A stretch of 64,000 bases of DNA from Bacillota bacterium (GCA_023435645.1 JAEYRK010000066.1:1-64000); one strand, 5' to 3'. Numbered from the stretch's first letter, positions 8,764-17,467 are shown. Numbers and translations: made by a program. The notes: a model not told the origin generated them from the sequence alone.

Positions 8764-9093
8764 CTAAGCATTCCTTTTCATAGCCTCGTAGAGCATTTGT
8801 GCCACCCCAAGACCCTGACCCTCTGTTGCCTTCTCTGCATATTCCTCGTACAGCATATCTCCGAACTGCGCCAGATAATCATTCTGATCCTCTTCGCTAG
8901 AAACGGATTTCTTCATCTCCTTCATTACCTGCTCCAGAAGATATGCTTCGAAGCTTTTGCAGACCTCCATCAGCTCTTCGTCCGTTGCAGATTGATTCTT
9001 CAGCTTCTCCTTCAGCTGGTCCGTCTTAGCCGTCTCCTTCGTCATCCCCGCTGCCGATAAAAACTGGGAGTCGGACCCGATTGATATTGCCAT
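8764..9093 (-). CDS. flgJ: FlgJ-type flagellar rod-binding protein
   Basis: This 109-residue protein corresponds to the N-terminal rod-binding half of FlgJ, with the segment LMEVCKSFEAYLLEQVMKEMKKSV followed by DMLYEEYAEKATEGQGLGVAQMLYEAM. The C-terminal muramidase domain of enterobacterial FlgJ is absent, as is usual in Firmicutes. It should act in the periplasm or cell wall as a rod-assembly cap or chaperone. The start at 9093 has AAAGGAG upstream. It is the last gene of the mbl-flhO-flhP cluster, 70 nt after flhP. Confidence 0.88.
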   Translation of the reverse strand: MAISIGSDSQFLSAAGMTKETAKTDQLKEKLKNQSATDEELMEVCKSFEAYLLEQVMKEMKKSVSSEEDQNDYLAQFGDMLYEEYAEKATEGQGLGVAQMLYEAMKRNA

Positions 9094-9163
9094 CGTTTAC
9101 TCCTTTCTGAAAGTCGAATACTTCGCCCTTACTCCAACCTCATGCTTTCGCCTAATCCCCGAG

Positions 9164-9976
9164 TTACCTCAGGTTATTTGCCTGCTGAAGCATCTCATCC
9201 GTTGCAGTAATAATCTTGGAATTCATCTCGTATGCACGCTGTGCTACAATCAGATTTACCATTTCATCCACGGCCTGAACATTGGAGCCCTCCAGGTAGC
9301 CCTGTCGGAGCTTACTCTGTTCTAATCCAGGGTCCTCACTCTCCAATCTTGCCGTACCGGAGGCACCGGTCTCCCGAAGCAGGCTGTTGGCAATTTTCTC
9401 CAAGCCGCTGGGGTTATTAAATTGAGCGATACCAACTGTAATGCCAATCGGAACAGCGGAACCTGTATCATCCGGATAGCAGAGCTGTCCGTATTCATTA
9501 ATCGTTATCTCTGAAGCATCATAAGAGGGATCAATTACAATCTTCTGACCGCTGGTATCCAGTAAGGAATATCCGTCCGATGTAGCTATGGTCATACCCT
9601 CCATGCCTGTGGCAAGTCCGAAGGATCCGTTCCTGGTATAGGCTGTTCCTCCATCCGGAGTACGGACCATGAAAAAGCCCTTCCCTACAATTGCAAAATC
9701 ATAATCATTCCCCGTCTCCCGTAGGGTGCCCTGGGTATACTGTGAGGTAATTGCGGAGTTACGTACACCAAGACCTACCTGGATACCGAAGGGCTTCGGG
9801 TCACCGTTGTTATCAAAGGATTGTTCCTGTATCGTCTGATACAATAAGGACTTAAATTCTGCTGTTTCCTTCTTATAACCTGTTGTATTAATATTGGACA
9901 GATTATTGGAAATCGTGTCTACATTCATTTGCTGCGAAATCATACCGGACGCTGCCGTCCACAAGGATCTCATCAT
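9164..9976 (-). CDS. flhP: Flagellar basal-body rod protein FlgG family (FlhP-like)
   Basis: This 270-residue protein starts with the rod/hook N-terminal motif MRSLWTAASGMISQQMNVDTISNNLSN, part of the coiled-coil domain common to axial proteins. It ends with the matching C-terminal helix VQAVDEMVNLIVAQRAYEMNSKII. The central segment GKGFFMVRTPDGGTAYTRNGSF is typical of FlgG. Together with its upstream paralogue it makes the pair equivalent to FlhO/FlhP, placed after mbl as in Bacillus subtilis. It would form part of the distal rod. The start region has GGAGG upstream and two consecutive ATG codons. Confidence 0.93.
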   Translation of the reverse strand: MMRSLWTAASGMISQQMNVDTISNNLSNINTTGYKKETAEFKSLLYQTIQEQSFDNNGDPKPFGIQVGLGVRNSAITSQYTQGTLRETGNDYDFAIVGKGFFMVRTPDGGTAYTRNGSFGLATGMEGMTIATSDGYSLLDTSGQKIVIDPSYDASEITINEYGQLCYPDDTGSAVPIGITVGIAQFNNPSGLEKIANSLLRETGASGTARLESEDPGLEQSKLRQGYLEGSNVQAVDEMVNLIVAQRAYEMNSKIITATDEMLQQANNLR

Positions 9977-10010
9977 ATCATTTCCTCCAATTTACCGGAC
10001 TGCCTCTAAA

Positions 10011-10784
10011 CTATACCTTTCCTATGGAGTTCGCTGCAAGATCCAGAGTCCGATCTACGGATTGAATTACCTTCTGATTTGCTTCATAAGCTCTTGTTAT
10101 GGTAATCATTTCCACCATCTCTGCAACTACATTCACATTGGATTGCTCCGTGAAGCCCTGCCTCACGGTTGCTGTACCGGGAATCTGGGTTGCCCCTTCC
10201 ACGGTCTGATACATGGTATCACCTGATTTTATCAGATAGTTGTAATCCTCAAAATCAGTGATCAGAAGGCTGTCAACATAGGCTCCATCCGCAAATACTG
10301 CTCCGGTCTCGTCTATGATGACCTCAGCCGCATCAGCGGGAATCAAGAGCTCACCGCCCTCACCCATCAGGTGATTTCCATCTGCGTCCACGATATGACC
10401 ATCCTTTGTCATGGTAAAATTACCATTTCGTGTGTATTTTATGCTTTCATTTCCAGCCCTGTCCGTTACTGACATCGTAAAGAAGCCCTTGCCCTCTAAA
10501 GCCATGTCATAGGTTTTATTCGTCTGCCTTAAGGAGCCCTGGGTGTGGCTGGTATATACCTCTCCCAGCTTTACACCAAGATTCATGCCTCCGATGGGAC
10601 GATCATTATATGCTTCTGATACATCCCTGATTTTAATGGTCAGCATTCTGTCAAAGGACTGGTTCGTAACATTCTCTTCCTTGTAGCCTACGGTGGCGGA
10701 ATTCGCCAGATTGTTGGCGATGATATCCAGCCTTTTCTGTTCGTTTGCCATACCCGTATAGGCTGTATATAATCCTCTTACCAT
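10011..10784 (-). CDS. flhO: Flagellar basal-body rod protein FlgF/FlgG family (FlhO-like)
   Basis: This protein of about 257 residues begins MVRGLYTAYTGMANEQKRLD, then IIANNLANSATVGYKEE, the conserved flagellar axial N-terminus. It ends VNVVAEMVEMITITRAYEANQKVIQ. The middle contains GKGFFTM and YTRNGNF. The start is ATG 10784, with AAAGGGGCGG upstream and homology beginning exactly there. A longer reading frame to 10904 runs back through a hairpin region and lacks family similarity. It is separated from mbl by 159 nt carrying two stem-loops, and precedes flhP by 34 nt. Confidence 0.92.
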   Translation of the reverse strand: MVRGLYTAYTGMANEQKRLDIIANNLANSATVGYKEENVTNQSFDRMLTIKIRDVSEAYNDRPIGGMNLGVKLGEVYTSHTQGSLRQTNKTYDMALEGKGFFTMSVTDRAGNESIKYTRNGNFTMTKDGHIVDADGNHLMGEGGELLIPADAAEVIIDETGAVFADGAYVDSLLITDFEDYNYLIKSGDTMYQTVEGATQIPGTATVRQGFTEQSNVNVVAEMVEMITITRAYEANQKVIQSVDRTLDLAANSIGKV

Positions 10785-10877
10785 ACCGATCCGCCCCTTT
10801 CCCAACAATTTGTTACAACTAGGAAGAAGAAGGTGTGAGTGCCACAAATGTGATCTATCATACCTGCCCTTCGAATT

Positions 10878-10944
10878 AGTTTGTGCCGAGAAAAGCGCAG
10901 GCACAAACTTCTAGGTGTGAATTGACGTTTTTGATAATTCACAC
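10878..10944 (-). other. Two consecutive stem-loops between mbl and flhO
   Basis: The first inverted repeat pairs GTGTGAATT (10915-10923) with AATTCACAC (10936-10944), overlapping the mbl stop codon. The second pairs AGTTTGTGCC (10878-10887) with GGCACAAACT (10900-10909), a perfect 10-bp stem. Neither is followed by a clear U-run on the minus strand. They may protect the mbl message or partly end transcription, so that mbl and the flagellar genes are expressed at different levels. That role is inference. Confidence 0.6.
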
Positions 10945-11933
10945 TAGTCCCTTTTCCCACTTAAAAACTCAACAAATTTACCGGTTCCGATTGCAACTGC
11001 GGTCATAGGATCCTCTGCAGTCATCGTAGTAATGCCGGTTTTCTCTTCAATCAGTTCCTCCAGACCATATAAGAGGCATCCGCCGCCGGTTAGAACAATA
11101 CCGCGATCAGCGATGTCCGCCGCCAGTTCCGGGGGAGTCTTCTCAAGAACACTGTGAACCGCTTCAACAATCTGAGAAGTGGTCTCTCTCAAAGCTTCCT
11201 CTGTCTCCTCAGAGCTAACTGCGATTGTCTTAGGAAGTCCTGTTACCAGATTACGGCCCCTAACCTCCATGCTGACGGATTCTGGTCTGCGGTATGCAGA
11301 ACCGATCTTAATCTTAATATCCTCTGCAGTTCTTTCACCGATTAAGAGGTTATGCTTCTTTCTCATATATCTTACAATGGCATCATCAAAATCATCGCCT
11401 GCAATCTTAACCGAGGTACTTACTACCGTTCCACCAAGAGAAATCACAGCGATATCCGTTGTACCTCCTCCGATATCCACGATCATATTACCGCAGGGTC
11501 TAGATATATCAATTCCAGCACCGATCGCAGCTGCAATTGGCTCTTCAATAATAGCTACCTCCCTGGCACCTGCCTGATAGGTCGCATCCTCTACTGCCTT
11601 CTTCTCAACCTCAGTTACTCCACTGGGCACACAGACGCTGATTCTGGGCTTTCTAAATCTCTGCTTACCCACAGCCTTCTGAATAAAATATTTCAGCATC
11701 TTCTCCGTAACTGTATAGTCGGAAATAACACCCTGTCTTAAGGGCCTTACTGCAACGATATTACCCGGCGTCCTTCCCAGCATCAATCTGGCTTCTTCAC
11801 CAATTGCTTTGATCTTATTTGTATCTCTGTCAAAGGCTACAACCGATGGCTCCTTCAAGACAACGCCCTTACCCTTTATATATACTAATACACTTGCTGT
11901 CCCCAAATCAATTCCAATATCACTTCCCAACAT
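10944..11933 (-). CDS. mbl: MreB/Mbl actin-like cell-shape protein
   Basis: This bacterial actin homologue of about 329 residues organises lateral cell-wall synthesis at the inner face of the membrane. Visible motifs are the phosphate-1 loop DIGIDLGTASVLVYIKGKG, the phosphate-2 region NMIVDIGGGTTDIAVISLGG and the adenosine motif GIVLTGGGCLLYGLEELI. The start is ATG 11933, seven nt after AAAGGAG; a start 27 nt upstream would read through that ribosome site. The next genes are flhO and flhP, the order seen in Bacillus subtilis, so Mbl is preferred over MreB. The usual upstream neighbour spoIIID is not present. Confidence 0.9.
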   Translation of the reverse strand: MLGSDIGIDLGTASVLVYIKGKGVVLKEPSVVAFDRDTNKIKAIGEEARLMLGRTPGNIVAVRPLRQGVISDYTVTEKMLKYFIQKAVGKQRFRKPRISVCVPSGVTEVEKKAVEDATYQAGAREVAIIEEPIAAAIGAGIDISRPCGNMIVDIGGGTTDIAVISLGGTVVSTSVKIAGDDFDDAIVRYMRKKHNLLIGERTAEDIKIKIGSAYRRPESVSMEVRGRNLVTGLPKTIAVSSEETEEALRETTSQIVEAVHSVLEKTPPELAADIADRGIVLTGGGCLLYGLEELIEEKTGITTMTAEDPMTAVAIGTGKFVEFLSGKRD

Positions 11934-12456
11934 CTTGAAACTCCTTTCCCTTCCGTTCACAAAACGGATCTACCTGATATAATTAATTAAGTTCATTACC
12001 TGATGTCATAGATATGCATCTGAGCTAACCGATTATAACTGTTTTCATGTTAAAATTAATACCCATAAAACTGCTGTAATATTGTCTCTGAAATTTCTAC
12101 TGTTTGGGTTTATCAATGTCCTTCTATATTTTCTTCCAATACTCGGTAACTTAAACATACTTGTTTATATTATATCTTCTTTTCCAGTAATATTCAAAGG
12201 AAATTTTAAAAACTTTAGAATATCGTCAAAAGTCTACACACGAAAAGCAGCTATTGTCTGCGAACCGCTAAAAACCTTATTTTGTACCGATATTATCGGC
12301 ATATTGTCAGTATTCCTTTAGGTCAACGGGCAAGTTGTCAAAAATACTTTCCAAAGAAAAGGGGCTGGTTCAAAGCCTCCTCTGATAGATGCTATGAAAC
12401 AGTCCCTTTATTCATTCTTATGTCATCTGTTTTATATAGATTTCGTCCAGTCACCG
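11934..12456. other. Intergenic region upstream of mbl
   Basis: This 523-bp gap is AT-rich. On the minus strand a perfect TATAAT (12032-12037 on the plus strand as ATTATA) may be the mbl -10 box, but its -35 partner is weak. A six-base-pair hairpin (TCCGTT/AACGGA, 11952-11968) lies near the mbl ribosome site. A terminator-like hairpin for the ABC genes lies at 12359-12408. The open frame at 12082-12321 lacks a ribosome site and is not called. Confidence 0.5.
12359..12408 (-). terminator. Terminator-like hairpin after the ABC transporter genes
   Basis: AAGGGGCTGGTTC (12359-12371) pairs with GAAACAGTCCCTT (12396-12408), 11 of 13 positions. On the minus strand it is followed by TTTTCTTTGG. It lies 49 nt past the stop codon of the ATPase gene, so it probably ends that transcript. 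The stem wording is close to that at the ends of the inverted-repeat element at 25520-25754. Confidence 0.55.
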
Positions 12457-13122
12457 CTATATATCGTTGGTCAGCATACCATCCTTCATCCGAAATACAA
12501 CATCAGCCATCTCGGCAACCTCAAGGTCATGGGTAACTACAATCACGCAATAACCTTCCTCATGAGCCAGAGAGTGAAGTATCTCCATAACATTTTTCGT
12601 GTTGGCAACATCGAGGTTTCCGGTCGGTTCATCGGCAAGCAAAGTTTTTGCCCCTGACGCAAGACTTCGAGCGATGGCCACCCGTTGCTGCTCGCCACCT
12701 GATAAATGAGTGGGGAAGCGCTTCATCTGCTCACGGGTAATTCCTACACACTCCAGCAGCTCCTCGGCACGGAGTCTGGCATCCGAAGGTTTTATTCCAC
12801 ACAGCTCCATGGGATAGCATACGTTTTCCACAACCGTAAGAAGGGGGAATAGCTGGAAGGCTTGAAAAATCATCGAAATACACTCCCGCCGATAAAGATC
12901 TAAATCAAGCTTTGTAAGGCTTTCTCCACCAAAGCTGATCTCACCCTCAGTCGGTAAGTCAAGGCCGGCCAACATTGAAAGAAGCGTGGATTTCCCTGAT
13001 CCGCTGGGCCCAACAATCGCATACAGCGCACCCGGTTCAAACCTGCAGCTCACATCTGAAACAGCCGGTGCTTTCGCGTTGCGATAGCGATAAGTCACGT
13101 TTGAAAGCATTAATACTGACAT
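12457..13122 (-). CDS. ABC transporter ATP-binding protein
   Basis: This 221-residue ATPase of the LolD/MacB-type has Walker A GPSGSGKSTLL, Q-loop region FQAFQLFPLLTV, signature LSGGEQQRVAIARSLASG, Walker B LLADEPTGNLD and the switch His in VVTHDLEVAEM. It should power the large FtsX-type permease encoded just upstream. The gap between the two is 179 nt and carries a GGAGTAA tandem repeat. Such pairs, often under PadR or two-component control, commonly handle peptide antibiotics or lipoproteins. The substrate here is unknown. Confidence 0.93.
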   Translation of the reverse strand: MSVLMLSNVTYRYRNAKAPAVSDVSCRFEPGALYAIVGPSGSGKSTLLSMLAGLDLPTEGEISFGGESLTKLDLDLYRRECISMIFQAFQLFPLLTVVENVCYPMELCGIKPSDARLRAEELLECVGITREQMKRFPTHLSGGEQQRVAIARSLASGAKTLLADEPTGNLDVANTKNVMEILHSLAHEEGYCVIVVTHDLEVAEMADVVFRMKDGMLTNDI

Positions 13123-13222
13123 GGATTTCCCCTCCCTTATAGCATATGATAGATTACATGATATAAATATTTATTCTCCTATTTATACTTCTAGCTCATA
13201 CTCCTTGCTCCTTCTTCCTTGC

Positions 13223-13310
13223 TCTTTACTCCAGCCTCTCACTCCAGCCCTTACTCCGGCCCCTTACTCCGGCCCTTTATTCCAGTCCTTTACTCCAGTC
13301 CTTACTCCTT
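13223..13310. repeat. Degenerate 12-13-bp tandem repeat
   Basis: About seven copies of a unit close to CCTTTACTCCAG occur head to tail. Read on the minus strand, the units are GGAGTAAAGG-like, so each carries both a GGAG ribosome-site-like core and a GAGTAA stop-like core. The repeat begins inside the last codons of the permease gene, whose own stop codon belongs to a repeat unit, and fills the gap before the ATPase gene. A less regular purine-rich tail continues to about 13196. Confidence 0.8.
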
Positions 13311-16300
13311 TACCTGTAACAGTTCCAGTGCTCTGCGGCTTGTCACCTTAATTGTCGCCAGGGATACTGCTAACGTAGAGCAGATCAAATACAGCCCGCC
13401 GCATAGGATCAATGTAGCTGCACTTTGGACGAACAATCCGGTGTTATACAGCATCAAACCGATTGCGGCAACGACTATTCCGATAACGCACAAAGCAATT
13501 TGTTCATAGGCCAGCATAGCTCTCGTACGTCGCTTTGACGTACCAAGAACACGTAAGATTGCTACTTCCTTAGAGGATTGTATAATGATTAGCACCGGAG
13601 CAATCAACCCAATCAATATAGCCCCGGCTACAATAATCGGGAACAGCTGTATGAGCATGTCACGTACTCTTCTGATATTATCAAGCTCCGTCGTATCATA
13701 ATTGTAAGATACACTTTCCGGGTATTTATAATCAATGTTCATCAATCCATCCAGATAATCCCGTAGTATGTAAGGATTTTCTTTATCAATAAGAGCAAAT
13801 TCACCCATTTCAACTAAGAATGGATATTCATTATAGACACTCATTATTTCAGCCGTCTTACTTAATGGTGCAAAGATACCTGTAGCAATCATCGGATCCT
13901 CGGAGGTTATTACACCCACTACTGTAAACTCTCTGCTCCCCCTTTTAATCTGTTCATCTAGCTCCTGCCCTTCAAACATCGAGATTAAAATATGCATTCG
14001 CTCATAGCTAAGTAGCGTTATAACATCGCCGGGAGCGATCCCAAGACTATCTGCCAATAGACTTCCCATCACACATTGTGCACCATTCTCTGATAAAAAT
14101 GATTCATCATAGCCTTTGCTGTATTTGATTGTATATTGATCCGAGGATTTACTATTGATATAGCGGTCAAGGTCATTGGTAAATGCCAATTGATAGCCGG
14201 TGTTATTGATCACGCCATTACAGATCACCGAAAAACCTCCACTGTAATAGAAATCCTTCATTAAATCAGAATGTGATGCTTCAATCATGCCACTGGAAGG
14301 GAAGTTAATCAGATTACCTTTCACTTCAATCTTATCATGTAACTCCTGATAGGATCGTTTAATCACAGTAATCATTCCTATGGTGCCGGATAGGGTTATG
14401 GCTAGTAGTAGAACCAGAGCTGTTTTCCATCTGGCACGCTTCATATGCCGTTGTATATATCGCATACTATGACGAAGCGCACCATAGCCTCGTTGCTCCG
14501 GCATATTCGTAAGGCTTGAGAAATTCGGAATAAACTTGGGCATCGGAACAACCTTCTCATGCTGTATGTGAGTCGTTTTCTTCTTAGCTCTTTCACGGTT
14601 TGTGTTACCCTGTAATAAGGTCAAGGGCATTGTTTTCGCCATCTTTTTAAGTAATAGCGTGGATAGTAAGAATAGAAATACTGCCTCTGCAAGCAGACAA
14701 GCAATCATACCCGCGATCGGTAAGGACGCATCCGGAACATATAGACCTTCTGTTACTGCAACTGGAATATATTGCTTTGTTGCGGCTAGCAAGCTATCTA
14801 GCGAAGACGAAATCGCTTTGGATGCGTAGGCCATTCCAGTAATACTGCCTACCGGGATAGCGAGCGCAGTTAAAACAACAAACGGCAATGCTAGTGTATG
14901 ACTCGCTTTTTTTCGTGGAGTACCCAGTGCGCGCATAATTGCATAGGTTTTCGCACCACGGCCTATGTATAGGTAGATCGCCAAGAGTAAAGCGACAGCC
15001 GCTGCTCCAATATATAATAGGGTCATGATCAATGATGTCGTCCGGTTGGTAGCAATACTATCCTGTACCTGAAACCATCCACTGTCCGAAAATCGTAATT
15101 CTATACCCATACTCTTTGCCAGTGCTTCTGCCGCATTCTGAAATACTTCCATCTCCTTCGCATCATCTATCACAACGCTAAACTCTCCGGGCTTAATCTC
15201 ATGATGATCGGGTATCTCGATAGGTAAAAGAGTCGTGGGTACAAAGATCGTGTTCGGTGTATAGCACCACCATTCTGATGCGTCACGCTCATACCCTGCG
15301 TCAATGTCTAAATAGGAGCCGACTATTATAAGCTCCACCTCTTTTACCGGTTCCCCATAACGCTCCGGAACAGAGACTGTTGCACCCATTCCACCATGCT
15401 GCTCAAGTAGCTTATCGCAGAGATTCACCGTAAGCTTGTCACCAATCCTAAGCCCGTTAACCTCTAAGAATGCCTGATTCACCACACAAGCATCCGTATC
15501 CGTCTTGGATAGCGCACGTCCCTCATGGATTACCATTTTTCGCTCATTAAAGCGTGGTATGGAAAGCATATCCGACGTATATACCATGTCAAAGGTTTTC
15601 AGATCACGATTGGTGATATTGATAATCTTACGAAGTGTAGCAAATTCCTCTGTTTCAAGGTAGTTTTGAGGTTCATCCTTTAATATCAAAAATGAGTTGC
15701 AACTATTGATTGTATCCTGATCACCAATAAACATACTCATGATATCAATATTAAGATCAATAAAATATCTCGGATCCCATCTACCGATGATAATGCACCT
15801 TTCCCCTATTGGTAACGCACTCACAAAGCTCTGATCAAAGGGGTTATCATGAAGACCATAGAATGCCAGCATGTCACCACGGGTAATAAAGACAGTTCCA
15901 CCGTCATTATTAAATGCTACAACAGAGACAGTTTCACCCTCCTTGACGGGAATACCACCTGCTAAAACCTTGCAATCCTTAAGGTTAAGTTTATTGATTT
16001 TATTGGCTTTTCCAAAAAATCCGGGAGTATAGCCTATATAGGTACCTTCTATCACAAAGCGGTCCGTATAATCGTACTTTGCAATATAGGAACCGTATCT
16101 GACTACACGCTTATAATCTTCTATGATCCCAGAGGTCATATAGCGAATATCAGTAGAGCTGACTCCAGGAAGTGCAGAAAATGCATTCATCTGTTCTAAA
16201 GTCAATGCTGTTGGTGGGACCGGATGATAATATGAAACTCGAGAGCTTTCAGGTAACTGGCTACCCAATAGCATTGCTGTGTTTGGTACATCATTATCAA

Positions 16301-16472
16301 GAGCCGCTACGCCACGATAACGATCCGTTGCACGCTTCATCTCACGCTGTGTTACTGAGTAATTTGCAATACACGAGAACAGTGCAAAGGATGCAGCCAC
16401 GATAAGTAAATATGTAAGTAAGCTTTTCAACGGAGCACGCAACAATGTCTTAATGGATAATAAGGGTCCCAT
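13302..16472 (-). CDS. Large FtsX/MacB-type ABC transporter permease
   Basis: This membrane protein has about 1056 residues, much larger than usual FtsX-type permeases. It has an N-terminal membrane segment (LTYLLIVAASFALF), a long extracytoplasmic domain, and a first FtsX core (SLIMTLLYIGAAAVALLLAIYLYIG). A second membrane segment (TALVLLLAITLSGTIGMI) precedes another extracytoplasmic domain and a last FtsX core (LFPIIVAGAILIGLIAPVLII). The start is ATG 16472 with GGGAGG 8 nt upstream. It is divergent from padR and probably controlled by it through the palindrome at 16517-16553. It likely exports or senses a hydrophobic compound or peptide. Confidence 0.9.
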   Translation of the reverse strand: MGPLLSIKTLLRAPLKSLLTYLLIVAASFALFSCIANYSVTQREMKRATDRYRGVAALDNDVPNTAMLLGSQLPESSRVSYYHPVPPTALTLEQMNAFSALPGVSSTDIRYMTSGIIEDYKRVVRYGSYIAKYDYTDRFVIEGTYIGYTPGFFGKANKINKLNLKDCKVLAGGIPVKEGETVSVVAFNNDGGTVFITRGDMLAFYGLHDNPFDQSFVSALPIGERCIIIGRWDPRYFIDLNIDIMSMFIGDQDTINSCNSFLILKDEPQNYLETEEFATLRKIINITNRDLKTFDMVYTSDMLSIPRFNERKMVIHEGRALSKTDTDACVVNQAFLEVNGLRIGDKLTVNLCDKLLEQHGGMGATVSVPERYGEPVKEVELIIVGSYLDIDAGYERDASEWWCYTPNTIFVPTTLLPIEIPDHHEIKPGEFSVVIDDAKEMEVFQNAAEALAKSMGIELRFSDSGWFQVQDSIATNRTTSLIMTLLYIGAAAVALLLAIYLYIGRGAKTYAIMRALGTPRKKASHTLALPFVVLTALAIPVGSITGMAYASKAISSSLDSLLAATKQYIPVAVTEGLYVPDASLPIAGMIACLLAEAVFLFLLSTLLLKKMAKTMPLTLLQGNTNRERAKKKTTHIQHEKVVPMPKFIPNFSSLTNMPEQRGYGALRHSMRYIQRHMKRARWKTALVLLLAITLSGTIGMITVIKRSYQELHDKIEVKGNLINFPSSGMIEASHSDLMKDFYYSGGFSVICNGVINNTGYQLAFTNDLDRYINSKSSDQYTIKYSKGYDESFLSENGAQCVMGSLLADSLGIAPGDVITLLSYERMHILISMFEGQELDEQIKRGSREFTVVGVITSEDPMIATGIFAPLSKTAEIMSVYNEYPFLVEMGEFALIDKENPYILRDYLDGLMNIDYKYPESVSYNYDTTELDNIRRVRDMLIQLFPIIVAGAILIGLIAPVLIIIQSSKEVAILRVLGTSKRRTRAMLAYEQIALCVIGIVVAAIGLMLYNTGLFVQSAATLILCGGLYLICSTLAVSLATIKVTSRRALELLQVKE

Positions 16473-16505
16473 AGGCTTTGCCTCCCAACTGTAAACTTCC
16501 AGATT

Positions 16506-16535
16506 ATAGTAACACCAAGTCAATATATTTGTCAA
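16506..16535 (-). promoter_or_regulatory. Predicted promoter of the ABC permease operon
   Basis: On the minus strand TTGACA (16535-16530) is followed after 18 nt by TACTAT (16511-16506). The -35 box lies inside the PadR-type palindrome. A TATAAT is also present but at a 21-nt spacing. Binding of a regulator to the palindrome would cover this -35 box. Confidence 0.55.
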
Positions 16536-16553
16536 CGACAAATATATTGACTT
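16517..16553. promoter_or_regulatory. Perfect 37-bp palindrome, probable PadR operator
   Basis: Two 17-bp arms, AAGTCAATATATTTGTC at 16517-16533 and its exact reverse complement at 16537-16553, are separated by AAC. It lies between the divergent ABC permease and padR genes and overlaps the -35 boxes of both predicted promoters. PadR proteins bind long AT-rich palindromes next to their own genes, so autoregulation plus control of the exporter is the natural reading. Confidence 0.85.
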
Positions 16554-16575
16554 TGATAACTATCTTCGTTACAAT
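16547..16575 (+). promoter_or_regulatory. Predicted padR promoter
   Basis: TTGACT (16547-16552) and TACAAT (16570-16575) are exactly 17 nt apart. The -35 box is the right end of the palindrome. Transcription would start near 16582, giving a leader of only about 18 nt with AAAGGGGG before the padR ATG. Confidence 0.7.
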
Positions 16576-16599
16576 TCATTTATAAAGGGGGTATGACCC

Positions 16600-16986
16600 A
16601 TGAGAAAGATTCGTGCGGCAGAACCGGCTAACAGTATGGATACATCCGGTTTTAAAAACCTATTGAAGCGGGCAACCACGGAGATGTTAGTTTTACTGGT
16701 ACTTCGGGATAAGCCCATGTACACCTATGAAATTATGAATGAGTTAGAACGCATCAGTGACGGATACCTTTCCTTCAATACCCTGTATATTGCAATATAC
16801 AGACTCAAGGAGCTCTTGTTTATTGAAGAATCCAATAAATCTGTCTCAGACGATAACCGCATGCGTGTATACTTCTCGATTACTGATACCGGGCGTGAGT
16901 ATTTGAACAACCTCATCATGGAGTATAAGAAGTTCTCCTCCGTTATTGATATCGTTATGAAGCACGAGGAGAAGAAAATATCATAA
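16600..16986 (+). CDS. PadR family transcriptional regulator
   Basis: This 128-residue regulator has the PadR winged-helix core: EMLVLLVLRDKPMYTYEIMNEL, then YLSFNTLYIAIYRLKE, with the wing ending in RVYFSITDTGREYL and a short C-terminal dimer helix. It belongs to the small PadR type that lacks the long C-terminal domain. The start at 16600 has AAAGGGGG 8 nt upstream. An out-of-frame ATG at 16593 is ignored. It is divergent from the ABC exporter and very likely represses it, released by an exporter substrate. Confidence 0.92.
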   Translation: MRKIRAAEPANSMDTSGFKNLLKRATTEMLVLLVLRDKPMYTYEIMNELERISDGYLSFNTLYIAIYRLKELLFIEESNKSVSDDNRMRVYFSITDTGREYLNNLIMEYKKFSSVIDIVMKHEEKKIS

Positions 16987-17021
16987 TAGCGCGGGCTAGA
17001 TACAATATGTTGAAAACACTC

Positions 17022-17055
17022 AAGAACTCCCGGTATAATCTCTCCGGGAGTTCTT
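17022..17055 (+). terminator. padR terminator hairpin
   Basis: AAGAACTCCCGG (17022-17033) pairs perfectly with CCGGGAGTTCTT (17044-17055) around a 10-nt loop. The downstream sequence is only moderately U-rich (ATCGTCTTATACTTT), so efficiency may be partial. Confidence 0.7.
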
Positions 17056-17430
17056 ATCGTCTTATACTTTCACGTTCATTTTAAAGTCTTAGCGATTTGC
17101 CAATGTCTAGACGGAGATAAATGATATCTACATACTATGAAAGCTAAATATCATTTTCCCATACGCACAACAAATTGAATTTGTTATTCTGCCTATCCAC
17201 GTTCTATTCTCTTAAAGAATAAATGTTCTATTTTACGATCAAGGTGAAACGATAGGAATTATCATGTGACGCCTGTTATTGTTTTATATTATAATTTGAT
17301 TCGCTTAATAGGAATTTTATATTAACCATTATATCATCTTTTTTATTTTCAACGCAGAAAAAGAACCTAATTTCTTGGAGCCGTTTTGGAGCCGATAAGC
17401 TCAAATCGCACTCTTAAAATCTTCCATAAA

Positions 17431-17467
17431 TGAAAAAAAAGCCTTCCGAGGAAACTCCTCGGAAGGC
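17431..17467 (-). terminator. Rho-independent terminator of the str operon
   Basis: GCCTTCCGAGG (17441-17451) pairs with CCTCGGAAGGC (17457-17467) around a 5-nt loop. On the minus strand it is followed by eight U residues. It sits just after tuf, ending rpsL-rpsG-fusA-tuf. Confidence 0.96.

Noticed and set aside
12082..12321. 79-codon hydrophobic frame upstream of mbl
   Set aside because: It is in AT-rich intergenic DNA without a ribosome site; such DNA gives hydrophobic frames by chance.
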